DNA of 64,000 bases from Protula sp. h YS-2021 (GCA_949752745.1 OX457025.1:101252439-101316438), one strand, 5' to 3'; counted from the stretch's first letter, positions 44,301-52,629 are shown. Translations and numbers: made by a program. The notes: generated by a model from the letters alone, not told the origin.

Positions 44301-45519
44301 GAGTCAGCCCCTTCCAGAAGGAAATTTTACATGGGTAGAAGACTTGGATTCTATTAATGTCATGTCTATACCGAAAGACGGAGACACAGGGTATATATTG
44401 GAAGTGGACTTAGACTATCCAGATAACCTTCATGCTCTTCACAGTGACTACCCAGTAGCTGTACAGCGACTATGTGTTGAAGAAGAGGAACTGTCTCCTT
44501 ACAGTAAAGAACTCAAGAACGAATTAAACTTGAAGGGGAAACCATGTGAGAAACTGGTCCCTACTCTTTATTCCAAAACAAGATATGTTCTACATTACCG
44601 GAATTTACAGCAGTATTTATCATTAGGTTTAACCTTAACAAAAATTCATCGAGCCATCATGTTCACTCAGAGTAAATGGTTAGAACCATACATTACCCTG
44701 AATACAGAAAAGCGTAAAGAAGCTAAAAATCCGTTTGAGAAGGATTTCTACAAACTTATGAACAATTCTATATTTGGAAAAACAATGGAAAATGTGCGGA
44801 AACGTATTCAATTGGAACTGGTGAATAATGAGAAACGCTTTAGGAAGCTCGTAGAAAAACCAACATTCCATCGTTTCAAAATTTTTAACGAACATTTAAC
44901 TGCAGTTCACTTAAAACAGGCTGAACTATTGTTGAACAAACCGATTTATGTTGGATTCAGCATCTTAGATCTCAGCAAAACGTTAATGTATGACTTTCAT
45001 TATTTGTACATAAAAGCTAAGTACCCCACAGCAAAACTGTTGTTCACGGATACAGACAGTTTGTGTTACTGTATTGAAACAAGTGACTTGTATCAAGATA
45101 TGTTAGAAGATGTGTCTTACTTTGATACAAGTGATTACCCTACATCCCATTTCCTTCATTCCACTACCAACAAAAAAGTGATTGGAAAAATGAAGGATGA
45201 AACTGCAGGTCTTCCTATAGAAGAGTTTGTAGGTCTGCGATCCAAAATGTACAGTTTTTCATATTCTGGAGTAGAAAAGAAAACTGCTAAAGGTATTAGT
45301 CGGGCATATATCAGAAAAATGAGGCATGAAGACTATAAAAGAGCTCTGTTTCAGAAATGTCAGACTATAGCAACAAGCAATACGTTACGAAGTCATGAAC
45401 ATCAAGTTTATGCAGAACGACTTGTAAAGGTAGCACTGTCTCCATTTGATGATAAGAGGTATGTGTTGAATGATGGTGTAAGTACATTGGCTTATGGACA
45501 TTGTGACATAATTGTGTGA
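41326..45519 (+). CDS. PolB: Protein-primed family B DNA polymerase (1397 aa)
   Basis: Replicative polymerase of the element. Exonuclease motifs: Exo I D595-F-E597 (IIYADFECF), Exo II NLRGYD741, Exo III YLKTD887. Polymerase motifs: A with D983 (YLDANNLYGW), B around N1147-S1148 (KDFYKLMNNSIFG), C D1242-T-D1244-S, and K1307-M-Y1309. Residues 1-190 are acidic with a duplicated SPLPITEQEL module and three ENTD repeats. Two C2H2-type fingers lie at 202-250, a third (C538, C541, H554, C558) before the exonuclease, and an endonuclease VII-like zinc site at 681-716 (C681, C684, RDHDHVTGLYRGAAH, C711). C424 and H514 flank a region common to Polinton polymerases that could be a papain-like fold. All catalytic residues are present. 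It has no TATA box of its own nearby. Confidence 0.96.
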   Translation: MDDYLAEINRLIAIGATAEVDFIGIENALNKLRETNVMERAAQEEEEEEEDEYDWSPLPITEQELDVLVHTSLEEEDEYVWSPLPITEQELNVMDSAVVEEELDVMEHVAQEEHLPITDTKFKERAAQTDTSSIEDIDPCAKRRIYQAPGGKLRAHLLHYKENTDDEMTEENTDNDITQENTDNEIKQDHKTRQRSIMKHHCCICSRHFSSRQKLQQHHQANHQRLTLMCTDCGKMFNSSKLLGQHRLVCSMRNKQQRVSQVGRGYRKSMQNHAREKVFQPKNDHDILMALKELEPDIEHYLKEDIRGGIKWYVTLHAVYRKMVKNDEGNMLEKTYKIYQGSKTYTALQPEEIQNALPEVFQTLHTKFQEFEREGSGWHLDKVNNIEVHTATYDPLVGSSYLPLPQPLVRTRAIVNIKNKDQKCFLWSVLAHLHVKHKNANRMQNYTNYEKELNVSNISFPTPIREVPTFEKNNSLSINVFGYDKNNVVPIYLSKYNYETQINLLLISKGERSHYCLIRDFNMLMHTRTKYKGRMYYCFNCLHAFTREDLLDKHKAVCMKNQTQRLTFPEKEEDLVIQFKGIAKQQKIPFIIYADFECFTEREEDGVKYQHHKANSFAYVVVSTDAQYSRRPVLYRGDNVVDVFLQKLMEEKDRITDILMNVKPLEMTPENIHDFETATTCFICHATLGSDRVRDHDHVTGLYRGAAHSNCNLQYRLMKKSQGQEDSFIIPVVFHNLRGYDSHFIMEKIGQFKESKLRVIPNTTEKYISFSLDNLRFIDSFQFMGASLQKLVNNLANEGKTKFHIMTSTIENSHQQDLLLRKGVYPYDFVDGPDKFHVCSLPPQDVFYSTLTEEGISEDDYKHAQNVWETFNCYTLGDYHDLYLKTDVMLLADVFENFRQVCLTTYELDPAHYYTAPGLSWDAMLRHTDVALSVINDIDMYQMIEQGIRGGISMISHKYAKANNKYLSTYDSTQPDSYIMYLDANNLYGWAMSQPLPEGNFTWVEDLDSINVMSIPKDGDTGYILEVDLDYPDNLHALHSDYPVAVQRLCVEEEELSPYSKELKNELNLKGKPCEKLVPTLYSKTRYVLHYRNLQQYLSLGLTLTKIHRAIMFTQSKWLEPYITLNTEKRKEAKNPFEKDFYKLMNNSIFGKTMENVRKRIQLELVNNEKRFRKLVEKPTFHRFKIFNEHLTAVHLKQAELLLNKPIYVGFSILDLSKTLMYDFHYLYIKAKYPTAKLLFTDTDSLCYCIETSDLYQDMLEDVSYFDTSDYPTSHFLHSTTNKKVIGKMKDETAGLPIEEFVGLRSKMYSFSYSGVEKKTAKGISRAYIRKMRHEDYKRALFQKCQTIATSNTLRSHEHQVYAERLVKVALSPFDDKRYVLNDGVSTLAYGHCDIIV

Positions 45520-45543
45520 CGTTATGATGACGTAAGCAGTAAG

Positions 45544-45551
45544 TATATAAG
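45544..45551 (+). promoter_or_regulatory. TATA box (TATATAAG)
   Basis: Lies 46 nt before the ATG at 45,590, just after the PolB stop. Confidence 0.65.
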
Positions 45552-45589
45552 CTACTGTTTACGCAACTACACATACACATACACTCAAA

Positions 45590-45928
45590 ATGCTTATCAC
45601 TATAACAGTGGATAAGGATGTAGAAGGACACTATTTCATATGTTTAAAACGAGGAGCTAAATGTATTACCTATTCGCTTCAGCAGTGGGAAACAATTAGA
45701 AAACATGCACACCTTATAACAGAAGGATGTGAACTCATACTGAGTAATGAGAAGAATGTGAAAGCTACTAGATATGTGGGCCGACAGATTATCACTTTTC
45801 ACAGGATTCATCGAGTCAATCATAACGTGTATAGCACATACATCAATCTGAATGAAGAGGAGTGGACAACATTTATGAACACACTACCATTCATAGATGA
45901 TGTGATTTATTCAGAATGTGAAAACTAA
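45590..45928 (+). CDS. PC4-like single-strand-DNA-binding candidate (112 aa)
   Basis: The C-terminal half, with RQIITFHRIHRVNHNVYSTY running into INLNEEEWTTFMNTLP, has the PC4/SUB1 pattern: a beta strand with aromatic and basic residues, a turn, then a L-x-x-x-x-W helix. It aligns with the - strand protein at 53,023-53,658 (STYINLNEEEWTTFMNTLP against NNYINLNDEEWNTFLDIIP). An earlier ITYSLQQWETI may be a second degenerate half. It has its own TATA box and a downstream AATAAA at 46,086. A single-strand-binding or transcription role is inferred from the fold resemblance. Confidence 0.7.
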   Translation: MLITITVDKDVEGHYFICLKRGAKCITYSLQQWETIRKHAHLITEGCELILSNEKNVKATRYVGRQIITFHRIHRVNHNVYSTYINLNEEEWTTFMNTLPFIDDVIYSECEN

Positions 45929-46085
45929 CTTGTATGAAGTGCTCAGCTATGATAAAAACTGTAAAGAACAAACATAATTTTCTTGTATGTGTCAGAAGTG
46001 TAATTTTTTGCTATATCGCACTTATTAATGTTTAATGTATTTAATGTATTTAATGTATTCATTCATATGTTAAACAATATATGTA

Positions 46086-46091
46086 AATAAA
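46086..46091 (+). terminator. Polyadenylation signal AATAAA (+ strand genes)
   Basis: Canonical hexamer after the 45,590 gene, convergent with the - strand signal 24 nt away. Confidence 0.6.
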
Positions 46092-46114
46092 GTTGAATGT
46101 ATATTTGAATGTGT

Positions 46115-46120
46115 TTTATT
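46115..46120 (-). terminator. Polyadenylation signal AATAAA for the - strand late cluster
   Basis: TTTATT on the + strand, 230 nt past the protease stop. It is the first canonical hexamer downstream of the late cluster. Confidence 0.55.
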
Positions 46121-46352
46121 TATGTGTTTGAAATAAAAGTCCATAATTTTTTTTAATTTTATTTAACCAACAAACACTTGAATAACAATTCATTTTTAAC
46201 AATATTTAACTAATACTTAACTAATACTTAACTAACAAAATACTTAACAAATACTTTATAAAAAAAAAAGTTTACTTTACAATACTTAACAAATACTTAA
46301 CAAATGCATAACTAACATCGCTTAATAAAACAAAGGTTTACTAAACAAATAC

Positions 46353-46778
46353 TTAATAAAACAAAGGTTTATAACGATCATAAATCATATGTTTTACAAT
46401 AAAATCACTGTCACTGTTTCTGAGTACCTCTAGAATGTTTTCTACATTCACACCTCGAGCCCGTTGTAAAATATAATACACACAGTAAAATCCACATGCA
46501 TTTGACAATGGTTGTTGTAATGGTATACTATTCATTACAAAGTTTTTTCCTAAAAATTGAACTATACGTTTATCTGTAGGTGCTATACCATAGGAATCAA
46601 AATACTCTTTATTATACACCGCCAGGCAATGTTGTCCGGGCTTATGCTGTTCATCCGTGTTAATAACATAAGCCCCCGGTTGCCATGTAGGTAACTGATC
46701 AATAGCAAATACACCATGAAAAATATCCTTAGTCATACAGTCATGTTTTAAAATAGCTTCAATCTGCCACGTATTCAT
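46353..46778 (-). CDS. Adenain-like cysteine protease (141 aa)
   Basis: Virion-maturation protease of the adenovirus/Ulp1 clan. Catalytic candidates are H50 (GQHCLAVY), D61 (FDSYG) and C95 within QQPLSNACGFYCVYY, with a Gln at 88/89 for the oxyanion hole. W32 and the N-terminal IFHGVFAIDQLP match the family start. Its ATG overlaps the stop of the capsid gene as ATGA (46,775-46,778), which suggests coupled re-initiation on one transcript. It is last in the late cluster. Expected substrates are the capsid and core precursors. Confidence 0.9.
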   Translation of the reverse strand: MNTWQIEAILKHDCMTKDIFHGVFAIDQLPTWQPGAYVINTDEQHKPGQHCLAVYNKEYFDSYGIAPTDKRIVQFLGKNFVMNSIPLQQPLSNACGFYCVYYILQRARGVNVENILEVLRNSDSDFIVKHMIYDRYKPLFY

Positions 46779-48148
46779 GTGTAGTCAAACTGAATATTTC
46801 GACTTCCCGTTATTTCAACAATATTATCAAACTCCGCATAAATGATAATATTTGTCGGATGCTGCAATCCTTCAGCAAAATTCATTTCCAACCTTAAATT
46901 ACCATGTTTTATAATACCATAGTGGTCATTTTCATCATAATCTGGTGTTAAGTCAAAGGCAAAGAGTGCATAACCTTTATCCCAGTCTTCACGCTTAATA
47001 ATACAGCTCTTACCTCCATCCAACCTATCAAATCCTCGAAACAATGTTTCATAGCATTGCAAATAATCTTTTTCACTCATATTCGGTTGGAGAGCTTTGG
47101 TAGCTACAGGCTCACCATCCGTATACAGTTGAATAAAGTTAATGTTGTTATGTAGAAAATTGTAAGGATTCTTATCTCCTCTTCCAGAAAAAGCTGAACT
47201 TTCCACCATACTTATAACAACTCGCTTCGGTAATTGTCCTAGAAATATGTTGTCTTTCACAAATGTGCGAAATCCAGCCGGCACAGCAACCACTTTACAT
47301 TCCTTACGTGTGATAGGGAATTTAGCTGGCATTTTCAATAGTGCATCAGCATGACCTAATTGCACACCTGGGCTTGCTCGTACTTTTCGTACCATTAGGA
47401 AACATTCCATCAAATCAACTCTATAGTTGTCTGCCGGTGTCATCAACATGTAACTATCCTTTTGTCTGTGGAAACGCAGTTTTACATTGATGCCGTTTGG
47501 AAGGTACCTTTCTTGCTCAAACATATCAATGCGTAATGAGCCTATGACGCTCACCGGTTGACTATTACGTGTGTATTTGTAGCGTGTGTGTAAGCCATGG
47601 TTCCCAGGTGGATCAGCAATGGGTTGTCCATTCTCTCCTATGGTGAAGCCAGGAATATACTGTAATGGATTAGCCTTCTTCACATTTAAAGAATCTATTT
47701 GTCCTGCTGTATCTTTGTAAATGAGCTGTAGCGTTCGCTCTGATTTGAGACTTTCTTCTGAGTCATGAATGAGGTGTGAAATAATGCTTGTATATCCATG
47801 AGTGTTGTTGCTATGTGAAATAAGACGATCATTCAGAAACAGTTCCACATTGCTCCATAATGCATTAAATATATCGTTAATAGGAGCCACTTCATCATCC
47901 GGTCCACAACCAGCTCCTGATTTCTTTACAATTCTAAAGGTAACGTGAAGTTTTGAATTTTTTAAGTCTAGATATTCTTCTGTTGTTGCTGGTATGTAGA
48001 ACTCTACTGGTGCACTTGGTCTAAGAGCAGTAACGGGTTGGTATTCTACATCAGATGTTTTTTCAACTGCTGTTTGTGTTGGTAAAATGTGAAACCATTC
48101 TAAAGGTGAAGTACTACATTCACAGGACTGATCATGAATAAGTGACAT
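46775..48148 (-). CDS. Major capsid protein, double jelly-roll (457 aa)
   Basis: Hexon-like capsid protein of the Polinton/adintovirus group. The length of about 450 aa and blocks such as RPSAPVEFYIPATTEEYLDL, SNVELFLNDRLISHSN, SLRIDMFEQERYLPNGINVK and a C-terminal GNLRLEMNFAEGL with IIIYAEFDNIVEI are those of the family that is mis-annotated in animal genomes as F54H12.2-like proteins. It starts 4 nt after the stop of the pVI-like gene. The frame is fully open. It forms trimeric capsomers with the penton protein at the vertices (family knowledge). Confidence 0.92.
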   Translation of the reverse strand: MSLIHDQSCECSTSPLEWFHILPTQTAVEKTSDVEYQPVTALRPSAPVEFYIPATTEEYLDLKNSKLHVTFRIVKKSGAGCGPDDEVAPINDIFNALWSNVELFLNDRLISHSNNTHGYTSIISHLIHDSEESLKSERTLQLIYKDTAGQIDSLNVKKANPLQYIPGFTIGENGQPIADPPGNHGLHTRYKYTRNSQPVSVIGSLRIDMFEQERYLPNGINVKLRFHRQKDSYMLMTPADNYRVDLMECFLMVRKVRASPGVQLGHADALLKMPAKFPITRKECKVVAVPAGFRTFVKDNIFLGQLPKRVVISMVESSAFSGRGDKNPYNFLHNNINFIQLYTDGEPVATKALQPNMSEKDYLQCYETLFRGFDRLDGGKSCIIKREDWDKGYALFAFDLTPDYDENDHYGIIKHGNLRLEMNFAEGLQHPTNIIIYAEFDNIVEITGSRNIQFDYT

Positions 48149-48152
48149 GTTT

Positions 48153-48509
48153 TTAAAAAATATCTTTTGATGTTGACGCTTTCACTCTTTTTCGTTTACT
48201 AACAGGTTTGCGTGCGTGCTTACGCCTTTTACCATTTGGTATAGCACCTACGAGTCGTGTTGTCGCTTCCTGAGCTACTTTTCCAGTAACATCTTTAGCA
48301 ATTCCTCTTAATGCTTTTTTCAAATGAGGAGCAACCATTTTTGCGCCAGATGCAAGTAGTGGTACAGCCTTTCTAGCCAATGCACTCAGAAAAGAACCAA
48401 TACCTTGTCCATATTGCATTCGAGTGCCTCGAAAACCAGGTAGTGCCCGCCCAACTTGGTATTGAAAATGGTTTCGATAAATATTTGGATTGTGAATATA
48501 AGGCTTCAT
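48153..48509 (-). CDS. pVI/PX-like basic virion protein (118 aa)
   Basis: After an aromatic N-terminus, a Gly/Ala amphipathic segment (GIGSFLSALARKAVPLLASG, continuing as AKMVAPHLKKALRG) resembles a membrane-lytic helix like that of adenovirus pVI. A very basic tail (GKRRKHARKPVSKRKRVK) suits DNA binding. Its ATG overlaps the penton stop as ATGA, and the MCP starts 4 nt after its stop. A role in capsid-core contact and membrane penetration is inferred by analogy. Confidence 0.7.
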   Translation of the reverse strand: MKPYIHNPNIYRNHFQYQVGRALPGFRGTRMQYGQGIGSFLSALARKAVPLLASGAKMVAPHLKKALRGIAKDVTGKVAQEATTRLVGAIPNGKRRKHARKPVSKRKRVKASTSKDIF

Positions 48510-49279
48510 ATCGCTTTTTGTCTAAAATGAAGTTTACAAATGACTTTACCACTCTCAAATGCTACGTTTTCCCCTGTGTCGTTCTTGATATTGATTTCAA
48601 TAGTATCGAACTTGTTGCTATTTACAGAAACATAATGTGGTTCCCCATAAGTTTTAGTGATTATTTCACCATTTTTTCCTTGAACAGCTACTGCACGTAA
48701 TAAAGGGACATAATAATCACCAACAACTTGAGGATCACAAATACTACAATACACATACAAAGTGTAAAATCCACGTGTAATATTAGAGGTATAGTCTGAT
48801 TGGTACATTTGTTCACTGTCCGCGTCAGATGTAAATAAACCTGTGTCGCGAAATCCTAACACGTCAGCTAAACCTTGACTTAGACCGAGTTGATATCCAT
48901 TTTTTACAATTATTCGGGTGCGTCGTGTGATGGTGTTGTATTTGAATTTTATTTTCAATGCTGTAATCGCTGTTGTATTGGTTTCTATAAGCAACTGCCT
49001 ATTCAACATATCTACTAATTCTTCCATTGTACTATAATGACCTCGAGGAATATGAATTTTAATTAACTCTTCTGTACCATACCAAAAGGAATAATCTCCA
49101 TCTTTTTTAAATGTAGGCCATGTATGAGGGTATTGAATTTCTGCTAATGCTACTTCAAATTTGTTTCTTAAATAAATTGTTTTTGGCATACGTATTTGAA
49201 AAGTGGAAGCTGTATTATTTGGATAAATATCTTTGCTTGCATTGCTTGGTAAAGTAATGTAAAAACTTGTTGATTCCAT
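48506..49279 (-). CDS. Minor capsid (penton-like, single jelly-roll) protein (257 aa)
   Basis: Polinton penton homolog. The N-terminus FYITLPSNASKDIYPNNTAS with FEVALAEIQYPHTW is the usual family opening; the C-terminus ends in beta-rich FDTIEINIKNDTGENVAFES before KVICKLHFR. The length is typical. It lies between the 38-aa ORF (5-nt gap) and the pVI-like gene (ATGA overlap). Expected to form the pentameric capsid vertices. Confidence 0.88.
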   Translation of the reverse strand: MESTSFYITLPSNASKDIYPNNTASTFQIRMPKTIYLRNKFEVALAEIQYPHTWPTFKKDGDYSFWYGTEELIKIHIPRGHYSTMEELVDMLNRQLLIETNTTAITALKIKFKYNTITRRTRIIVKNGYQLGLSQGLADVLGFRDTGLFTSDADSEQMYQSDYTSNITRGFYTLYVYCSICDPQVVGDYYVPLLRAVAVQGKNGEIITKTYGEPHYVSVNSNKFDTIEINIKNDTGENVAFESGKVICKLHFRQKAI

Positions 49280-49284
49280 GACGT

Positions 49285-49401
49285 CTAAATTGAAAATGAC
49301 CGTTTGTGCTTAGGTAAAACATTAATTTCTACACTTATAGTTTCATCTACTGTACCTCCACAACACCCACTTAAGCACCGTACTTTTTGGAAGGTTTTCA
49401 T
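49285..49401 (-). CDS. 38-aa Cys-containing ORF between late genes
   Basis: Fills the only sizeable gap in the late cluster: it starts 19 nt after one stop and ends 5 nt before the penton ATG. It reads MKTFQKVRCLSGCCGGTV, then a short beta-like VEINVLPKHKR. The Cys cluster and the tight tiling argue for a real gene, but there is no homology evidence. Confidence 0.35.
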   Translation of the reverse strand: MKTFQKVRCLSGCCGGTVDETISVEINVLPKHKRSFSI

Positions 49402-49420
49402 AAAACGTAATGAAGGTAAT

Positions 49421-49969
49421 TTAATACATTTCCCATTCCAGCTCATGTTGACGGGCTTTTTTAATATCTTGTATGGTTGTACGTTTTGTAAAAATGGTTA
49501 AGGGAATGTTACTTTTTGCTATAGCCTCAATAAACTCTTTCCATCCAACTGGTAGACTTTCACGTTCTTTCTTTCGTGACCCCACCAGTGCTTCTTTCAA
49601 TAAGTCAACAATATTTGAATTAGAAATGACTTCACCCGTACTTAACACAAGTTCTTTCTGGTCAGTCCACTGTATTCCATTGTCTTTCAATTCTTTTAAT
49701 ACTAAAGTCACCTTTTGATGATATGTAGGTGGAAAATACTGTACTATATTTGTTTTCTTATCTGGAGGTGTACCACGTTTTTGTTTGTAGCGTATATATT
49801 CTCCCACAAGCTGTGACATCTTTTTAGCAGATTCATGATTCCTTTCAGCTTTCAATACATGTTTTATTTTACTTTTCAAATCACTCTCCTTAGACTGAGA
49901 CTTTTTAAGTTCTAACAACATAAAATATTCAGATTCTGGAATCAACACCATTTTCTCTGTGTGTTTCAT
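49421..49969 (-). CDS. Conserved-type late protein, helical/basic (182 aa)
   Basis: Hydrophilic protein that begins with MVLIPESEYFMLLELKKSQ and is then coiled-coil-like. The middle part has TPPDKKTNIVQYFPPTYHQK and the end FIEAIAKSNIPLTIFTKRTT. Position and size fit one of the unnamed virion proteins found beside the ATPase and penton genes in Polintons. The start overlaps the upstream gene's stop as ATGA (49,966-49,969). Function unknown; it may be a core or scaffold protein. Confidence 0.7.
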   Translation of the reverse strand: MKHTEKMVLIPESEYFMLLELKKSQSKESDLKSKIKHVLKAERNHESAKKMSQLVGEYIRYKQKRGTPPDKKTNIVQYFPPTYHQKVTLVLKELKDNGIQWTDQKELVLSTGEVISNSNIVDLLKEALVGSRKKERESLPVGWKEFIEAIAKSNIPLTIFTKRTTIQDIKKARQHELEWEMY

Positions 49970-50292
49970 CGTCGTATAAGCTGTGCTAATAGGGGTAGGG
50001 CAAACGTTGCTAAAGTCCCAATAAAACCACCTTTTTGATTAATTAGCTTCTTTTTATGTTTAAGAGATACTTTTTTGTTACTCAGTGTTCTCAACAAGTG
50101 TTTATGACGTTTCAGCTTTTTATAAGCTTGCGGATTTAATGGTATATGCCCTTTTAAAATGTTGAGACAAATTTCAAACAAACTAGTCAATTCTTCTTTT
50201 GTCGCTTGTTTAAGTAAAACTTTACGTCGCTGTGGTCCACTGCGTGCAAGCAAATGAAGGAATGGTTGATTTGATTTTAGTCGCTTTGACAT
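49966..50292 (-). CDS. Small basic virion-core-like protein (108 aa)
   Basis: Highly basic and helical: FLHLLARSGPQRRKVLLKQA, then PLNPQAYKKLKRHKHLLRTL, KKKLINQKGGF and a hydrophobic C-terminus TLATFALPLLAQLIRR. I recall the same arrangement (basic helices, a GGF turn, then a hydrophobic tail) from Polinton elements. The GG step could be a protease site, but it does not exactly match the adenain consensus. It lies 32 nt after the ATPase stop. Confidence 0.7.
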   Translation of the reverse strand: MSKRLKSNQPFLHLLARSGPQRRKVLLKQATKEELTSLFEICLNILKGHIPLNPQAYKKLKRHKHLLRTLSNKKVSLKHKKKLINQKGGFIGTLATFALPLLAQLIRR

Positions 50293-50324
50293 GTTGCTTC
50301 ATTCAATGTAAAAGCTAGAAATGA

Positions 50325-50957
50325 CTACTGTGCTATAGACATAGCCTTATTTACATAAACGAAAGGTATGTCATGTGGTAAAATACCAGTACGAATGCGA
50401 AGGTGTTCTTCTGTTTTTGGTTTTAAGTCAATAAGCAAATAACCAAAAGGTTTGGTTGTAGCGTCTTGAAACGCTTCAATTAAAAATTGTGATTTGCCTG
50501 GATACATTTGACGTGCTAATGTTGTAATTTGTTGATTATCTCTTGGATTCTTAAACAAAATAATATAATTAGAGTTCAAACTAATATTTCGCATTTCTTT
50601 TCCTTGATGAAACAAATTGTGCACAATAAACAGAATGCTCAAATTATTATGACTGCTAGCCACGCTAAACAAACGCGTCATACGTTCATCGCTATGACAC
50701 TGTGTCATTAAGTCATCAATAACCAAGAGATTAGTTGTTTTAGGATCAAATCGGTCTTCAATGTCTTCTGGTATACCTTTATGAAATATTACCTGACGCA
50801 TAGACTTGTATAAAGGTTGGTCTGCACCATATAACCATAAAATATGTTGTGGTGGTGGATAAATGAGTTTATGCTCAATAATAGCTTTCACTAGAGATGT
50901 TTTTCCACTTCCAGTGGGTCCAGAACATAAACATGTAAACGGGTGTTTGAATTGCAT
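50325..50957 (-). CDS. Genome-packaging ATPase, A32/FtsK-HerA type (210 aa)
   Basis: Walker A is GPTGSGKTS (13-21) and Walker B is NLLVIDDLM with D81-D82. The sensor region IVHNLFHQGKEMRNISLNSN and then KNPRDNQQ is diagnostic for the Polinton/adintovirus ATPase. It translocates DNA into the capsid. The ATG is one base after the integrase stop (TAA-C-ATG), consistent with coupled translation. Confidence 0.93.
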   Translation of the reverse strand: MQFKHPFTCLCSGPTGSGKTSLVKAIIEHKLIYPPPQHILWLYGADQPLYKSMRQVIFHKGIPEDIEDRFDPKTTNLLVIDDLMTQCHSDERMTRLFSVASSHNNLSILFIVHNLFHQGKEMRNISLNSNYIILFKNPRDNQQITTLARQMYPGKSQFLIEAFQDATTKPFGYLLIDLKPKTEEHLRIRTGILPHDIPFVYVNKAMSIAQ

Positions 50958-50958
50958 G

Positions 50959-52071
50959 TTAAAACCACTGTATGTCTTGGTCTTTTATCCAACTGTTGAA
51001 TTTTTTCGGCCAGCCCATCCACTTCACAAAGTGTTCTGTTTGTCCTTTTCTTTTACGTGTTTTTAAAACTTTTTCCACTTTAAATAATGAATCAGCGTCT
51101 TTTGAAACGGATTGTAATTCTTCTTCATAAAAATGACCATCTATAGGCTCATCCATAAAGTCTTTAAGTCTGTACAAGTTAATACCCTGTTTTCGACACC
51201 GATGCGTAATGATAAAGACTTCTTCAGTCCACTTCTGTTGATAGTCACGTTGAAATACATATTTCATATGAGAAATACGTACTTGAGCTTTTATTTTAAA
51301 TTTATATGGTTTAACTTTTTTAGAAAATTTAATAGTGTCCATGTACATACGTTTCCATACTTTGGCTTCGTTTGTTTTATTTACACCAGCAGGTGATAAG
51401 CCATGTAGTGAGGTATGAGGTCTATTATTGTAATTAGCTACAAGTTGTTGTAAGATGTCAGTGTACTTGTATGTTTGATTTTGAAGAAAATAACGGTACA
51501 TCAAACCTTTTACGGTACGTATGACACGTTCAGCATAATTCGCTTTGGTTTCATTTTTAGTTGTGTAGACATGAATACCTTGTTTTTTCAGAAATTCTTT
51601 CACCCACCGGTTGGTGAATTCTGTCCCTTTATCTGACCGTAACAACTTAGGTCGTCTGTCTGTTTTCTGGAAAATGGTTTTAAAGGCTTGTACCACAGAG
51701 TCATGTTTTTTATTTGGTAATGGTTCAATCCACAAATATTTAGAAAAAACATCAATGACGACTAGCAGAAAACGAATGCTTTCGTTGTGTGGAGAAAGAT
51801 TGGTAACGTCAGCTAAATCTGTATCCCATAAGTCATCTATACCTTGTGTTATAATACGCTGTCGTTTAAATTTGTACTTGACGGGTTGTAAGAGTGTAAA
51901 GGCGTCTTGATCACGAATCCATTTTTTAACGTTATTATATGAAGTTGCTTTTCCTGTTTGCTTCAGAAGTTGATATAATTTATAAGGCCCAGCAAAAGCA
52001 CCAGGATGACTTGGATCAAAATAAATTTGATTTAAATAATCTTTCCATTTAGCCATGGTATAAAAACACAT
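50959..52071 (-). CDS. Retroviral-type DDE integrase with chromodomain (370 aa)
   Basis: Inserts the element, making 6-bp duplications. The catalytic triad is D85 (LWDTDLADV), D147 (LRSDKGTEF) and E181 (NYAERVIRT), with the usual HTSLHGLSPAGVN after it. The N-terminal DPSHPGAFAGPYKLYQLLK is the Polinton form, without an HHCC finger. A chromodomain occupies about 328-369 (FKVEKVLKTRKRKG, FVKWMGWPKKFNSWI), which may guide insertion to chromatin marks. Two in-frame ATGs (52,071 and 52,056) are possible starts; MAKWKDYL at 52,056 is the more family-like. Confidence 0.95.
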   Translation of the reverse strand: MCFYTMAKWKDYLNQIYFDPSHPGAFAGPYKLYQLLKQTGKATSYNNVKKWIRDQDAFTLLQPVKYKFKRQRIITQGIDDLWDTDLADVTNLSPHNESIRFLLVVIDVFSKYLWIEPLPNKKHDSVVQAFKTIFQKTDRRPKLLRSDKGTEFTNRWVKEFLKKQGIHVYTTKNETKANYAERVIRTVKGLMYRYFLQNQTYKYTDILQQLVANYNNRPHTSLHGLSPAGVNKTNEAKVWKRMYMDTIKFSKKVKPYKFKIKAQVRISHMKYVFQRDYQQKWTEEVFIITHRCRKQGINLYRLKDFMDEPIDGHFYEEELQSVSKDADSLFKVEKVLKTRKRKGQTEHFVKWMGWPKKFNSWIKDQDIQWF

Positions 52072-52245
52072 TCAGTAACAATTAAACCATTTATTTTACA
52101 ATAGCATTAAAAACATTATACCTATGCTTAACTACAGCTTAACTATAACTCATGTTTATATGTATAACTGTTTCTATAACAACCATTTTACTTTGAAAGT
52201 TCTTTTATTACACTTTCTATAACTCATGTTTCTATAACAAGCATA

Positions 52246-52629
52246 TTACTTTAAATGTTCTTTTATTAGACTGTCTATTTCCCTACTACTCTTCCGTAGT
52301 TGCTTCCACTCAGCTGGTGTAAGCAGTATACCTCGTTTGCTAGCATAAGTACGTCCATCTTTTGTGGTAATATAGTCGCGGATATTTACATAGAGTTTTT
52401 GCTTGTATCGACACACTTTCACACCTTTTCCATTCCCAATTGGGATGAGAACTTTTAAGTTTTGTTGTTGTGGTGTAGCACTTTCTTGCGTGAAGGCTGG
52501 TTCACCACTCACTTTCACACCTTGTGCAGTTGGGATAAGAACGGATTGTTTTAAGTGTTGTAGTATATTGTTTACACTTTCTTGTCTAGTAGCTGGTTCC
52601 TCACTAACTTTTATTTCTCCTGAATTCAT
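52246..52629 (-). CDS. PC4/SUB1-domain protein (127 aa)
   Basis: The C-terminal domain (about 68-122) is a clear PC4 fold: GVKVCRYKQKLYVNIRDY, then KRGILLTPAEWKQLRKSS and EIDSLI. PC4 proteins bind single-stranded DNA and act as transcription coactivators. The N-terminal half has a duplicated KVS-EPA-T-QES...VLIP module. The start is ATG 52,629; four further upstream codons open with GTG and are not used here. AATAAAAG lies 67 nt upstream, and AATAAA follows the stop near 52,203. It may serve as the element's single-strand-binding protein. Confidence 0.85.
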   Translation of the reverse strand: MNSGEIKVSEEPATRQESVNNILQHLKQSVLIPTAQGVKVSGEPAFTQESATPQQQNLKVLIPIGNGKGVKVCRYKQKLYVNIRDYITTKDGRTYASKRGILLTPAEWKQLRKSSREIDSLIKEHLK

